The notes: a model not told the origin generated them from the sequence alone. A stretch of 64,000 bases of DNA from Chiridota heheva (GCA_020152595.1 JAIGNY010001753.1:1-64000), one strand, 5' to 3'; positions 21,810 to 33,925 are shown, numbered from the stretch's first letter. Program-made: numbers and translations.

Positions 21810-22615
21810 ATGTGTATTCTTTTAGGAACGCAATTGAGTTATTATGAGATTTACAGGGTGTAAAACTAATCTAAGTTTCTGTGTGCTGCTTTTTAGGTTA
21901 AAATATGAGTCTTCATACCAAAAATCAACTTGCCCAGAATTCCTGTGCAACTTTTTTGAAAACACACTTTAAAAGCAAATTGACTTTGCTTATACATGTT
22001 TAGAATCATGGTCAGATGGGAAGAATGCATATGCCGCAAACCAGTCTATCTTTAATCCTCAAAAACAATTTAAGAATAAAAACAGTTAGAAACCTAACCT
22101 TAACCCTAACCCCCACTTTACTACAATAACTTTTCTCCAGTAATTCTTACTTTTTGTTGTTCTTAAAAAATAAAACAAAGTGAATATGACATGCAAATTG
22201 ATCAAGGTAAACTTATTTGTGACATCTTCATTTTTCCCAAACTGACCGATTTGCAGGTTGCCACAACGCTAGGAACACCTTAGTGAGATAAACATCTCAC
22301 TCAGTATGCTTTACATGCTACACACTTGCAATATTGTACAGCCGATGCATATCTGATATCAGATATGGCAACAGTACAGTCATGTTATCTGATTAGGAAT
22401 ACCTGTGCTGTAGGCCTAGGCTTGTATTACAGCGTTAAGAAAGATATGTGGAATAACGTACAATGATCGCCAACTGTCCTTCGAACAAATCCTGGAGTTT
22501 TTGGTCAGAAAAACACTTTACTGCAGCTACATTAGCTGCACACAATTACAAGTGTGCAAAAACTGGCGCAGGTTAGGCTAGGCAAGCATAATAGTAATAT
22601 ACAAGATTTGTTTAG
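21810..22615. other. No gene recognised
   Basis: AT-rich intergenic sequence. It includes a very short telomere-like run (CCTAACCTTAACCCTAACCC at about 22,094) too short and irregular to be called a telomeric array. Confidence 0.5.
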
Positions 22616-22641
22616 GCCTAGTTATGACAGACTGACTATCA

Positions 22642-22700
22642 CATGACAGATCATATGACCAAGGCTGGTAGATCATATGACCAAGGTTGGTAGATCATCC
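22642..22700. repeat. 22-bp tandem repeat
   Basis: About 2.5 units of GATCATATGACCAAGG(C/T)TGGTA. Confidence 0.85.
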
Positions 22701-22719
22701 CAGCAAAAAAGCCAAATTA

Positions 22720-22723
22720 GGCT

Positions 22724-22760
<37 letters not shown>

Positions 22761-23112
22761 AAAGGGGACAAATAAATTAAAAAAAAAAAAAAAAAAAATA
22801 AGGAAGACAAAAACAAAACAATTAAGCTATGAACAAGCCAAATCAAGCTATGAAAAAGCCAAATTAAGCTATGAAAAAGCCAAATTAAGCTATAAAAAAG
22901 CCCAATTAATCTATCAAAAAGCCCAATTAAGCTATCAAAAAGCCAAATTAAGCTTTTAAAAAGCCTAATTAAGCTATCAACTTGAAAAAGCCAAATTAAG
23001 CTATCAAAAAGCCCAATTAAGCTATCAAAAAGCCTAATTAAGCTATCAGAAAGCCAAATTAAGCTATCAAAAAGCCAAATTAAGCTATCAAAAAACCAAA
23101 TTTAGCTATCAA
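22720..23112. repeat. Poly-A tracts plus 20-bp AAGCTATCAAAAAGCC array
   Basis: Two long A runs (about 22,725-22,757 and 22,778-22,798) followed by about 15 units of AATTAAGCTATCAAAAAGCC. The adjacent 23,330-23,560 region has further dispersed AAAAGCCAA words, so the array probably grew from local sequence. Confidence 0.9.
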
Positions 23113-23114
23113 AA

Positions 23115-24740
23115 TGTAATAAAGTCAAAAAAATCCTAGGGCTTTTCTGTATAGGCTCCTACCATATTACACTAAAAAGCAAAAAATAAATGCTATTATG
23201 ATTTCGGGGAACACATTCAAAATATTACATATGGTTGAACGTCATCAGAAACTTGTTTTGTACTTTCTTTTTATTCTCCATCAAAGCCTTAGTGAGAACT
23301 GCCATTGATAGGCCTTGATATTAGCCAAATAAGATATTTTAAAGCCAAAAATATGGTCACCAAACATGCAAAGGGTTTTTTTTTTTCTTCTTTAATTTAA
23401 TTTAAGTTATACTTGTTGTGGCCAAACAAGTCTCAAAATGCTATAAAAAAAAAGGTCACAAAATAGCTAAGTAACTCTTTTTGCGGCCAAACTAAATCTC
23501 AAAAAGCCATTGTTTTCAAATTTGGCTTCCTAAAAGCTAATTTACTTAAAGCCAATTTACCAACCTTGCATATGACGACAAGTGAACACACAATTACAAT
23601 AACGGGGTCGTCGCATGCGTATTCGGTTATGATAGTAACAACTTGAGTATCACGAAACCAACAACGAAATCGACAACCATGTCATCGCCACGGCCTTTGA
23701 TTTGATAACCAGTTGTGGTGCACTAGCGTGTCTACCCAACCCAGGCTTGAACCCCTGCATATGACTAGTGGTACTGCGCATTTATATGGACAATCAACCG
23801 GCGTCCGCAATCAATGCTGACAGGTACTTTAACTGTTTAAAGCCAACTAGACTGATTGTGGCATTCAGTTGGCATTGTAGGATGGGGTGGCTCTGAAACG
23901 ACTCCTTTGTGTTCACGTAATAACTTGTATGTCCCCTGGCTGCAGTCAGGCGCATGCTTGTTTTCGTGTAGCGTTTGCCCTCCCCTTGTCCTTGCTCGTT
24001 CATTTATGCTTGTCTATTTTGTTGTGACATTAGAGCACGGCCTGCAGCTGTGGAGCCCGGTCATTAAACTATACATTTCGTTCAGTTGGCTCCTCTCTCC
24101 ATGCTCTTGCCTCCTCTACCTATCATTTTTTTTTTTGTGTTTTCCTACATGTAAGACTTTGTAGCACGGCCTGTTGTGAACCTCGTTCTCTAATCTACAC
24201 GGATTCGTTCGTGGCCTTGGCCTATCATTAAAGAGTTGGAATAAAAATGAAACAAAATATCAGTGAATGTAGGCTGAAGGCTGAAAAATGCTTGACGAAG
24301 ACGACGTGACTGCCCTTCAGCAGTTCAGAGGTGTAGGAAGCGAGGGAGGAGAAAGCTGCGTCCCCTGCTCTGCGTCCCCCCCCCCCTCCCTGCTGAGCGG
24401 ATTTCACTTTCCCGGTTGCATGCTTTCTGCCCGGTGGAGCAGTGGAGTAGGTACAATTTCCAGAAAACTAACCAAAATTTCCCTGAAATTGAAGAAAATT
24501 TCCTGAAAAGGAAGGGAATGTTCCAAAATGAATGAAATATCTCGGAAATTGAAGAGTGTTTCCCGATTAGCAGCAATTTACCAGTGCAATTTTTGCACTT
24601 GTCACAGGGATTCCCCAGAAAGTGACCCTTCCTACGCCCCTATTGCTCTTCACCTAATAAGGGAAACGGGGAAAGAAGTGATATTTGAGAATTTTTTCAC
24701 TGAACGATTGATTCAATTTCATTTATTTTGTTAATAAATG
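23115..24740. other. Dispersed repeat fragments, no gene
   Basis: 24,030-24,085 carries AGCACGGCCTGCAGCTGTGG followed by AGCCCGGTCATTAAACTA. The same words occur at 32,960-32,995 (reverse) and 54,120-54,155 inside the arms; a weaker copy is at 24,165-24,235. The remainder shows no coding signal. Confidence 0.5.
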
Positions 24741-24768
24741 TTTCAATCAATCAATCAATCAATTAATT
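24741..24768. repeat. (CAAT)n tail
   Basis: About six CAAT units after TTGTTAATAAATGTTT. This resembles the 3' end of a non-LTR element or SINE, but its body was not recognised. Confidence 0.7.
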
Positions 24769-25327
24769 GAACAAAATTCGTTGTATGTGTGATTTTCAGC
24801 ACTTTTTATGTGACTTACTCTTGGCCCTTTAAGCAGCCGTTACACTGCTTTTCAATTTTTTCATTCGTAATTTAGAAAGTGGGTGAAGCACTACGCTGTT
24901 GGTAAATTCCATATGGAATGTAAAATAAGTTGAATTATCATTGCGTGGGAGTACACACAAACGATAGAATGTTGATTTGTCCATATTTTTTTGTTATGTT
25001 CAAAAGAAAACACTTAGTAAAACGGTGAATGCATAGTATATATCTACGAAGAAGAGAAAGGTATATTACTGACTTTGAAAATTTAACTTTACAAACAATT
25101 TGTATATTATATGCGCAGTCTCAGGTTTTAATGTTCAAAAAGTTGAGTTGACACGACTTCTAAGTAAATAGAGACTTCATACATTGTTAGTATAGACTTT
25201 GTAGTGTATAAGTTTAGACCCTCTCCTTGATAGCTACTGTACTTGAATACCCCAAATAACCATCAAACCCACCAGTAAAGTCAGCAATCCGCGTCATATA
25301 GATGCCTATCATTAGGTAATGTAATTA

Positions 25328-25381
25328 CACACACACACACACACACCCTCCCTCACACACACACATACACACACACACACT
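25328..25381. repeat. (CA)n microsatellite
   Basis: Two CA runs separated by CCCTCCCT. Confidence 0.95.
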
Positions 25382-25969
25382 TTCTTGGTAAAGTTCAAAA
25401 AGCGCACACTTAGAGAGGTACATTATTCTTTCAAAGTGACACAAACATGTGGAAGCTGTGAAAGCTTCCCAAATTTCGATGGTGGAGCACCATTAATATG
25501 TGGTCGAGGGAAAAACTATACCGTTGGATCCTTGTCACTGATCAGCTGAAGACCGAGTGTAAATGTCATGACCAATATACCAAGTTTAAATTATTTTTAG
25601 CAAGAAAATGATGAAAAAACCCTGAACCATTCTAAGGACCCCTTATTTGCTTATCACATTGTTTGGGACTGTCTCATTGAAGTTTCGGTTTCATGATAAA
25701 CTGATAAATGTATTCTCCCCAATTTTGGTTCTGACTATCTTGATCTAAGAGTTTTGTGGCAGCAAAAATGTATGGGTCACCAGAAATTTTCAGACCGATA
25801 AAAGTTGAAAATTTTCGGGGGGGGAAGAGGTGGGGTGTGGGGAGATTGCTCCTAAAGCTATAATGCTGTCGTACATGCTTTCGAAATACGTCAATCGAAA
25901 AGTGCTCCTAATAGTCTGTGTACCCCTCCCCCTCTTTCTTCATTAGATTCACATGTCTTCCGCCACCCC

Positions 25970-26245
25970 TGCCTACCAGGGCTTCCCCCATGGACTCCAC
26001 AATTTTACCCGATTTTTCTCAATTTGTATATAAGAAATGTATTTCTACTCTGCTGCTCAGCCTACTTAGAAGTGGTAACTCTAATATACAGTAGACATTA
26101 ACATGAGAATTTAAGATTGTCTTCTTCTCATCAAGTATACATTGTGAAACTTTGTATTGATTTTAAGCCCGTTTGGGGTATCAAAAACAAGAAATCTTCA
26201 GACCAAAGCTTCACCCATGAACCCCACAATTTTGCCCGAATTGTC
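25970..26245 (-). repeat. Dispersed repeat, inverted relative to 63.25-64 kb
   Basis: Two units here (about 25,975-26,015 and 26,165-26,245) contain CCATGGACTCCACAATTTTA and CAAGAAATCTTCAGACCAAA, then GCTTCACCCATGAACCCC. In reverse complement these match the ~180-bp tandem units at the right end of the window. Confidence 0.75.
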
Positions 26246-26249
26246 TCCC

Positions 26250-27041
26250 TTTTCAGGAAAAATTCCCAGGCTCATGCCTGTTTATAAACGACAGTACTGT
26301 ATCTATATAAGGGGACTGAGGGGTGGTGGAGGGGCTATTGGGGCATAGTAAATTCCGTAGGCTCCTTCCCCATGTTTTCATGTTTTTTTTAATATATTTT
26401 TTTTTATCAAAACCATAAATATAATTTAGTGAAATGAGAAATGAAACAAAAATTATAGATGTTGGCATTTTGTATTTGTGTCGACTGAATTATTGTTAAT
26501 TCTATATCAAAAATCTTTAGTTTTGTATTGTACAACCTTTAATTTTGGATCAAAATTCTCCAATTTGCGGTCAAAAATCGTTCAATTTTACATTTCAAGA
26601 TCTGCCCCTTCAAGCTTTTGCCACAACTCCATTCCAATTTTCATCCATACCATAGTATGAAGGAGAAGGTGACACTAGCCAGCTGATTGGCCTATGTACA
26701 TGTCGTAAACATGGTCCCACATTTAAATGACTGAGATCATTATGGGAGTCGTGATTACATAACGTTACACATGCCGCCAATTTGGAAAGGAATGACCTTG
26801 GGTGATCTCTAAGTTGCAAGTCCCGTTGACTAAAGAACAGATCTTGGAAAGTGATCAAAAATTTCAAATTTTAAGTAAAAAAATCTTTACTTTTGGACTA
26901 CAAATCTTCAATTCTTCGACCAAAAGTTACAATTGAGGGTCAACTATATTGAAGTTTGGACCAAAACCTACAACTTGGGATCCGCAAAAATCTTTAATTT
27001 TGTACCAAGTGTCATTCCAAAATCTTCCTGTAGGCGGTGTG
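26250..27041. other. Left flank of the palindrome, no gene
   Basis: AT-rich sequence. 26,510-26,600 and 26,870-27,010 repeat phrases such as AAATCTTTA.TTTTG and ATCAAAA, suggesting a short degenerate repeat. Nothing here matches the flank at 59,935-60,700, so the high-identity inverted repeat ends at 27,042. Confidence 0.5.
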
Positions 27042-27224
27042 TTTCAAGACATTAAGTTATGTTTTTAAATTAAAATCAAAATTTGAATTATGTCGGAAAT
27101 TGTGTGCGTGTGTGGAGGAGGGGGTGGGGGTGGTCACCTGCCCACATGAATTAAGATCCTGGTTTTGATAATCCAAATCGTGTTTCTCAGATTAATATTT
27201 CGTCAGTCGAAGTGTCATCCAATG

Positions 27225-27345
27225 CGTATAGCCAAGGCGTATATAACCAATGCGTATAGCCAATGCGTATATAACCAATGCGTATAGCCAATGAATGCGT
27301 ATAGCCCATGCGTATAGCCAATGCATATATAACCAATGTATTTTT
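27225..27345. repeat. ATGCGTATAGCCA short tandem repeat (left arm)
   Basis: Units ATGCGTATAGCCA and ATGCGTATATAACCA alternate, about seven in all. The mirrored site at 59,680-59,755 has about five, in different order. Confidence 0.88.
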
Positions 27346-27749
27346 TACTTTATTTGATCTCAACTTGCTATAGTCAGATAGTGCAGATGACTCACGGGGC
27401 GTAATAGAAATACCCCTTCTTGAGTTTCGTCCGTGGCACTATTGGATGGCGTCCATGTCTTTACCAACTGTATTTGCCCCATTCCAGGGTCATAAATCCT
27501 GGGGGTATTTAACATAATAGCTTTTGAAGAAAAAACAGTGTTGGTGAACACTGTCTGACTGTTGAGGAAAATATATGCATCATTAATTAAAGTAGGGCAT
27601 TAAAATTTTAAATGGTGGGTCTGCAACCAGTGAGTTTACAACTGGTTATCAAAGGCCGTGGACATTAAAGCTTGCTACGCTATGCTAAATGCTGTAAAAT
27701 GATTAATTGTTAATCCATCTTGATGGAACGTTCTACTGCATATTTTCTT

Positions 27750-28015
27750 CCAATTAAAGCTCAAGGTAAATGTCAGGGTTGTAGGAAGCTTTTGAAAAGT
27801 GTGTGTGTGTGTGTGGGTAGGAGGGGGGAGGGGTGGGGGTGCTTTCCCAAGTCATATGCAAAAGTCCGCCTCTGTTTGTAGACAATAAAGTGGCCTGGAA
27901 GGGCATTTTATTTTTAGGAAAAGGCACGTTTTCAATGGGACTACATTCCCCCGTACATGGGATGGCAAAAATCGCCATTTTCCTACTATTGGGTCGGTAA
28001 TTAAGGGGAATTTCT
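27750..28015 (-). repeat. Dispersed repeat with poly-pyrimidine core (left-arm copy)
   Basis: Shares with 59,036-59,275, 59,995-60,262 and 62,855-63,120 the ordered words TACTGACCCAATAGTA-like start, AAAAATAAAGTG, TTATTGTCTACA, CATATGACTT and AAAGCTTCCTACA. The last two copies lie outside the palindrome, so this is a genomic repeat family. Confidence 0.75.
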
Positions 28016-28228
28016 GAGATTATATGCTATCAACAAATTAATTTAGCATTAATCACGGAAGGTTGTAAGGTGCATACACGGCAACTAATTCTTGTAAGCG
28101 TGTGTGCACTTACACTGAGGTATATGGGGATATAATGCTGCTACCAAATTTCCAGGCTACCGTATAATATATGGCAAAACCGATGTAATGAACGTGGGCA
28201 GCGGACCGATTGCTTTAATCCTTAAAAT

Positions 28229-28318
28229 GGGCTTTCAGACAAAAGATTTGAAAAAATGGGCTTTCAGACAAAAGATTTGAAAAAATGGGCTTTCAGACAA
28301 AAGATTTGAAAAAATGGG
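28229..28318. repeat. 29-bp triplication unique to the left arm
   Basis: Three units of GGGCTTTCAGACAAAAGATT followed by TGAAAAAAT. The mirrored site in the right arm (58,775-58,805) has one. Confidence 0.92.
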
Positions 28319-28599
28319 AAAGAAAGAACGGTTAAAGGTGAACTAAACCCATATTTCAGGGGGTCTTTTTGGTGAATTTTCAAATCTCCATTGACCTGTT
28401 TTACCTCCCTAAGTGAAAAAATTGTATTAATTATAAATCTCAGAAAACTTTACCTCGTATAAATATTTGTGTTAGAGAAGTTTTGAGGCTCTCTAAAAGG
28501 ATCGAAAAACATTTGTGAGTCTCTGGAAAATTATGTCCTTATTTTTGGTGTAGTGCCCCTTTAATATAATTGAAGGAGATTATATGAGGTCACGATGCA

Positions 28600-29355
28600 G
28601 ATGTCAAATGTCATTGAATGCAGAACTTGAAAGACGCGGGGAAATTGTTATTCTGGATTTAATCAATGCACTTCGAAGACGTCTGAAGCTTGCTGTCTAT
28701 TAGGCGGGAAATTTAACCTCTACGGAAAAGGTAATTAATGCTTAAATAATTTGCTATTATATCATAATCTAAGAAAGAATGAGTTACCATGTTTATTTAT
28801 TGTGACTTACATGTGCTTTTCCTGGAATATGCCTAAAAAAAGTGAAATACAAGTGAAATGTTTTTTGTTATCATAATTCTGAGTATTAGGCCTAATTAAC
28901 GTTTATTGACAAATGTCTTTGATTGTACTAATACAGCCTTTGATTCCCCTCGGTTGCAGAGCTTTTGTTTTCCTTAGGCTGTTTCTCTAAATTACCCATA
29001 TTCTCCATAAAGCTATTTAACACTGATTTTAACCTTTTCCATTTTTTCAGAAACGTTTTGCTGTCTGTTAGGCGGGACAATGTCAATTAATGCAGCAAAG
29101 TGAGTTTAAAAAGCAAAAAGATGTTATCATTTGTTATTCCGGATTTGTTCATGGCACGATCGGAGACAGCTTATCTACATGAATGCAGTCAGGCTGGGGC
29201 AATGTCAATACATGCAGGAAATAAATTTAAAAAACAAAGGACGCGAGAAATTTTGAATATTTTTTTTATTTTGGATGATCATGGTTCTTCGGAGACAGTC
29301 TGCAGGGCAACCAGGCTGGGAAAATCAACCTCTTTTGGAAAGGTAATGCCTTTTT
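28600..29355 (+). repeat. Diverged ~120-150-bp repeats ending in a donor-like GGAAAGGTAAT (left arm)
   Basis: Three or four related blocks share GACGCG(G/A), GTTATTC(T/C)GGATTT, a Cys/Gly-rich stretch with GCGGGA or CTGGG, and end ACGGAAAAGGTAATT or TTGGAAAGGTAATG. Mirror copies lie at 57,725-58,500. I cannot show that they are exons; stops interrupt each frame. Confidence 0.5.
28795..28862 (+). repeat. SINE 3' tail fragment (left arm)
   Basis: TTGTGACTTACATGTGCTTT, TCCTGGAATATGCC and AAAGTGAAATACAAGTGAAA match the 3' end of the SINE at 19,025-19,453. The mirror copy is at about 58,245-58,310. Confidence 0.75.
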
Positions 29356-29719
29356 ATTTCTTTTTATATATATACATATAATAGCATGATCTAAGAAATA
29401 ATGATTTATTATGTTTGTCAATGGTTTTTATAATGAAATTTGAAAGATATGTAGGCCTAAGTGTTATTTTTCTAAAAACCATTGGATATGTTAGAAAAGT
29501 ATACAGAATTTTAGTACTATAATTTACCACCTGAAGAAAGTTTGAGCAAAAATGAATTTTCTTCAAAATACATTAACAATTGTTGTTAATGTGAGGAAGA
29601 GAGTGCCAACATTATACAGCTCACTTATTACACAGTCATTTTTAGCTTGACTTTTCGAAGAATAGAAGAGCTATTCTACTCCCCCTCCCCCTCCCTTCCT
29701 GCGTCGGCGTGGGTAAAGT

Positions 29720-31370
29720 TTTGGTTAAAGTTTTCATAAGTTAAGTTATGAATGGTGTACATTCATGTGACTTGGCATATGGTTAGACGACATGAGTACT
29801 GATCAAATGAGCATGATTAGAGGGTTGTGTGTGCACACTAATTAGCTTATTTGCATAACAATGAAAATATACTTCATGTTTTGCTTAGTTTTTGGTTAGA
29901 CGTTTTTTGTTAAAGTTTTCATAACTTATGAATGGTGTACATTCATGTGACTAGGCATAGGGTAAAGGACATGGGTACTGTTCAAATGAGCATAATTGAG
30001 GGATTGTGTGTGCATACTAATTAGCTTATTTGCATAACTGCAAATATTTGTATCTATGATATCTCTTAAATTAAAGTGGATGTGGGGATTTTGTTTGAAC
30101 AAATGATCATATATGTAAAAAGTATTGTCTACACTTAATGATAAGGTGAAGTGTGCATAGTAATTAGGTTATTTGCATAACAGTAGACTCGTACAAGATG
30201 TTTAACATTCATGAGCGCATAACTAGTTATGAATGATGTACATTCATGTAACTTAGCACAGATGTAGATGGCATGGGTACTGTTCAAATAAGCATGATTA
30301 CATTAGTATGTTGTGTGTGCATACTAATTAGCTTATTTGCATAACAATGAAAATATGTGTATCTATGACATATCTTAAATTAAATTGGGAGTGGTGATTT
30401 TGTTTGCACAAATGATCATATATGTGAAGAGCATTGTCTACACTTAATGGTAAGATGTAATGTGCATGTTAATTAGGTTATTTGCATTACAACAAACTTT
30501 CGCGTAAAATATTTAACCTTAGATAATAACTTGGTACTTGTGACAGGGATAGAGAACATGGGTACTGTTCAAATAAACATGATTTGCTGCTGTGTGTGCA
30601 TACTAATTAGCTTATTTACATAGCAATGAAAATATTTGTCAAATTACAGTTTTGGTTAAAAGTTTTTGGTTAAAGTTTTCATAACTTATGTTATGAATGG
30701 TGTACATTTATGTAACTTGGCATAGGGGAACTGTTCAAGTGAGCATGATTAGGGTTTGTGTGCATACTACTTAGCTTATTTGCATTACAATGAAAATATT
30801 TGTATCTGTGATATCTCTTAAATTAAGTGGATGTGGGGATTTTGTTAACACAAATGATCACATATGTGAAAAGCATTGTCTACACTTAATGTTGAGGTGA
30901 AGTGTGCGTATGAATTAGGTTATTTTGTATTTGTATCTGTGATATTTCTTAAATTATTATTATTATCTTTAATTATATCTTAAATTAAAGTGGGAGTGGA
31001 GATTTTGTTTTACACAAATGATTATATATGTGAAGAGCATTGTCTACACTCAATGGTGAGGTAGAGTGTGCATATTAATTAGGCTATTTGCATAACAATA
31101 GACTTGGGTACAAAATATTTAACCTGAAATAATAACTTGCTATTTGGTTCAGTGGTAGAGGGCATTGGTACTGTTTATTTGAGCATAATTGGGGGATTGT
31201 GTGTACATAATAATTAGCCTATTTGCATAGCAATGAAAATTGTTGTATATGTTGTATCTCTTGAATTAAAGTGGGTATGATGATTTTGCTTGAACAAATG
31301 ATCATACAGTATATGTGAAAAGCATTGTTCACACTTAATGGTGAGGTATAGTGTGCATTTGCTGCAATAT
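29720..31370 (+). repeat. ~320-bp tandem repeat array rich in octamer motifs (left arm)
   Basis: About five diverged units. Each contains GAATGGTGTACATTCATGT, GGTACTGTTCAAATGAGCAT, TGTGTGTGCATACTAATTAG, CTTATTTGCATAAC, then AAATGATCATATATGTGAAA, GCATTGTCTACACTTAATG and a second TTAGGTTATTTGCATAAC. Each unit therefore carries two ATTTGCAT octamers about 150 bases apart, about eight intact in the array. Confidence 0.88.
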
Positions 31371-31599
31371 GTTTGACCGGAGATTAAAAATATATGGCTT
31401 ATGGCTTACTAACTTCACATTGCTAGTTTTGTTATGATATTGACATTCCTGACAATCAAATGTTTGTCTTCTCATGAACAAAGAAGCAAAAAAAAGTGTC
31501 CTCGCTTCTAAAGAATGTTAAATTAGAAATTTGTGAAATATAAACAATACGCAGAATGCGGGGTAGAAGATGACATGATGATAAAGTAGCTGAAGGATT

Positions 31600-31965
31600 T
31601 AGGATGAGGTCATGTGGGACAGGGTGGAATTGTATGTTATGGCAGGGTGCGGTGGGATGTTGGTCAGGATGTGTTGGCATGTTAGACATGGTGGATTGGC
31701 ATGTAGAACAGGGTGGGTTGGCATGTGGAACAGGATGGCTTGGCATGTGGAACAGGGTGGGTTGGCATGTGGAACAGGGTGGGTCGACATGTAGGACAAG
31801 GCGGAATGACATGTGGTGGGATGTCTTCTGGATTTCAGTTGTGATGGCATATGCCGGGTCTTGCAAGTGGTGGAATGACATACAGTATCTGGTTTTCAGG
31901 TGTGATTGCATGGAGTATAAACGTGGGATGACATTTGGGACAGGTTGGGATGGAATGTTGGACAG
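31600..31965. repeat. 24-bp satellite block (left arm)
   Basis: Units such as GGCATGTGGAACAGGGTGGGTT. This is the complement orientation of the CCCACATGGCAT family, with tighter copies at 31,670-31,790. Open frames here are periodic artefacts. Confidence 0.85.
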
Positions 31966-32557
31966 TCTGGAATATGCATATATATATATATTAGCGGTGA
32001 GGGAATTTGTATCGTTTCCAATGTCTAGATTGTCATACCTTAAGCAATACTGTTTTGCATAATTTTGCTTTAATGTTATTGTACATTTTTTATGCTGCTT
32101 GACTTTGCTTGACACACATATTTTCTTCAATTGAAAGTTGTATTACAATCCAAGATGTAGTTCTGGGAATGTGTAGGGGCTTGGGGAGGGTACAGGTTGG
32201 AAAGGGGATTGGATGGTATTCTTTCATTGACATTGACAAGTCAGGGCCTCTCCTTTCTTTCTTATTCAATTGATAGAACTAAAAGAGGTGTTGTAGTTAT
32301 AAAGACTGCAAAGTTGTACATGTTTTTTGAGGTTATTCTACCTTTTTTGTCTCAAAATATCTTTGAAAATCTCAAAATATCTTGAAATATTTTGAAGCTT
32401 GTAGTGCAAATGAAAATGTAAGTGCATCTTTCAAAGCTCAAGTAATTTGAAATCATCTGCCCCGGCTACCCTACTTTTGTATATACTTCTCTCTATAAGC
32501 CCATTCTCTACACTAGCTTTGAATAGTCAAGCATACTGTCCTTCCGACAGTTCTAGA

Positions 32558-33190
32558 TTTTTATATGAAAGAGGACTTTGAAGAAAAAAATGGTGAAGAA
32601 AGCATTCAAAAATCTTATTCTGTAAGGAAATTCGTTAATTTAAAGTTTGGTATCATTTAGAAACGACTGAAATCAGACTTGCTGTGACATCACAGCCTCA
32701 GATTCCTCAAAGTCTTTACGTATTCTATCATATTTTGTCATGCGATTTTGCGGCTTAAAAACCATTGTTTATGTAAGGAAAGTAGTAAAACAGAATCTTG
32801 AAAGGGTAATTATAATTTAACACCTGAACAAAGTTAGAGGGAAAATAATCAAAATAGTAAAAAATTTCAATCAATTTTCTTTAATTAAAACACATTAACA
32901 AATGTTGATAATGTGAGGATAAGGACCCCAACCTTCTATGAAACGAAACTTTTAGTTTAATGACTGGGCTCCACAGCTGCAGGCCGTGCTACAAATTCAC
33001 ACCAACGAGATACAAGCACAAATGAATGTAGAACGAGCACGGACAAACCCTCTATAGTAGACTTACAACACCAGTCATTTCTACATAGATAAAACAGAGC
33101 CTTCAACTTGAATATCTCATTAACCGAATAAGATATTAAAGTAGTTTCTTCACCATTTTATTTCTCTTCAATTCCTCTTTTATGTAAAAT
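32558..33190. mobile_element. Long-TIR non-autonomous element (left arm)
   Basis: The left end (TTATATGAAAGAGGACTTTG, AATGGTGAAGAAA, ATCTTATTC, AAACGACTG) recurs as an inverted copy at the right end (33,060-33,190), giving terminal inverted repeats of roughly 110-130 bp. The interior includes CTCCACAGCTGCAGGCCGTG, shared with 24.0 kb. No transposase is seen. The mirrored copy is at 53,925-54,550. Confidence 0.6.
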
Positions 33191-33524
33191 AAACTTGCTT
33201 GACCACTAAACTAATCCTTTAAAGTCCGGTCTATATACACACAGTAAAAGTATATGGGAAGTAGGGTGCATTATGGGAACATGCATCAAATCAAATGAAT
33301 CTAAATTTAAAATCTTAAGTTTTAAAGAAGTGAGCCCTTCGAATAACTCCCTGACTGTTTCTGTGCCTCTACCTGCCCATAAAAAAACAAGTATTGATTA
33401 AAGATCTATGGACAGGTGTCATATAACAATAACATCAACCATGAAAATAGCAAAAAAAGTAACATATTCGGTTAAAAAAACGACCATTTTACTGCTGCAT
33501 TTTGAATTTTCAGGCCTTATTATA

Positions 33525-33925
33525 ATATGTTCTCTTATCCGGCTCCCCTGCCCCTTTCTGCCCCACTTGCAACATCGATCTCTCCATCAAGCATATATAT
33601 TTAACCTGTCCCCTCTAACAGAACTCCAGACCTCTTCTCTCCTCAATCTCGGACCAATTTGAAAACAATTCTTCCTCAAACATCATCAACTTTCTCCGCA
33701 ACAACAAGCTCTTCCACCACATATAATCTCTTCTCCTTCTACACCTAACCTTATACACCCCTTTCTTTTCATCTAATTTGTTCTCCCATATTCAGTTTTT
33801 CCCTTTTATCTCTCTTACAAACCTTCCATCTCCTCACTATCCTTACTCTTATACCATTATTTATTTACCCCCTCTTTGCACATTTGACTCCGACTGTCGC
33901 GGTGCCGTTAAACATCAACGAACCA
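33525..33925 (+). pseudogene. 3' end of a non-LTR retrotransposon (left arm)
   Basis: The plus strand encodes CPTCNIDLSIKHIYLTCPL, then an in-frame TAA where the mirror copy has Tyr, then QNSRPLLSSISDQFENN and INFLRNN. This is the C-terminal Cys-Cys-His-Cys block of an ORF2 protein. The 3' UTR ends GTCGCGGTGCCGTTAAACAT then AACGAACCAAACC. Confidence 0.75.

Noticed and set aside
22086-22118. Interstitial telomere sequence
   Set aside because: Only three or four irregular CCTAA-type words; this length occurs by chance in AT-rich DNA. Single TTAGGG words in the 41-bp minisatellite are likewise not telomeric.
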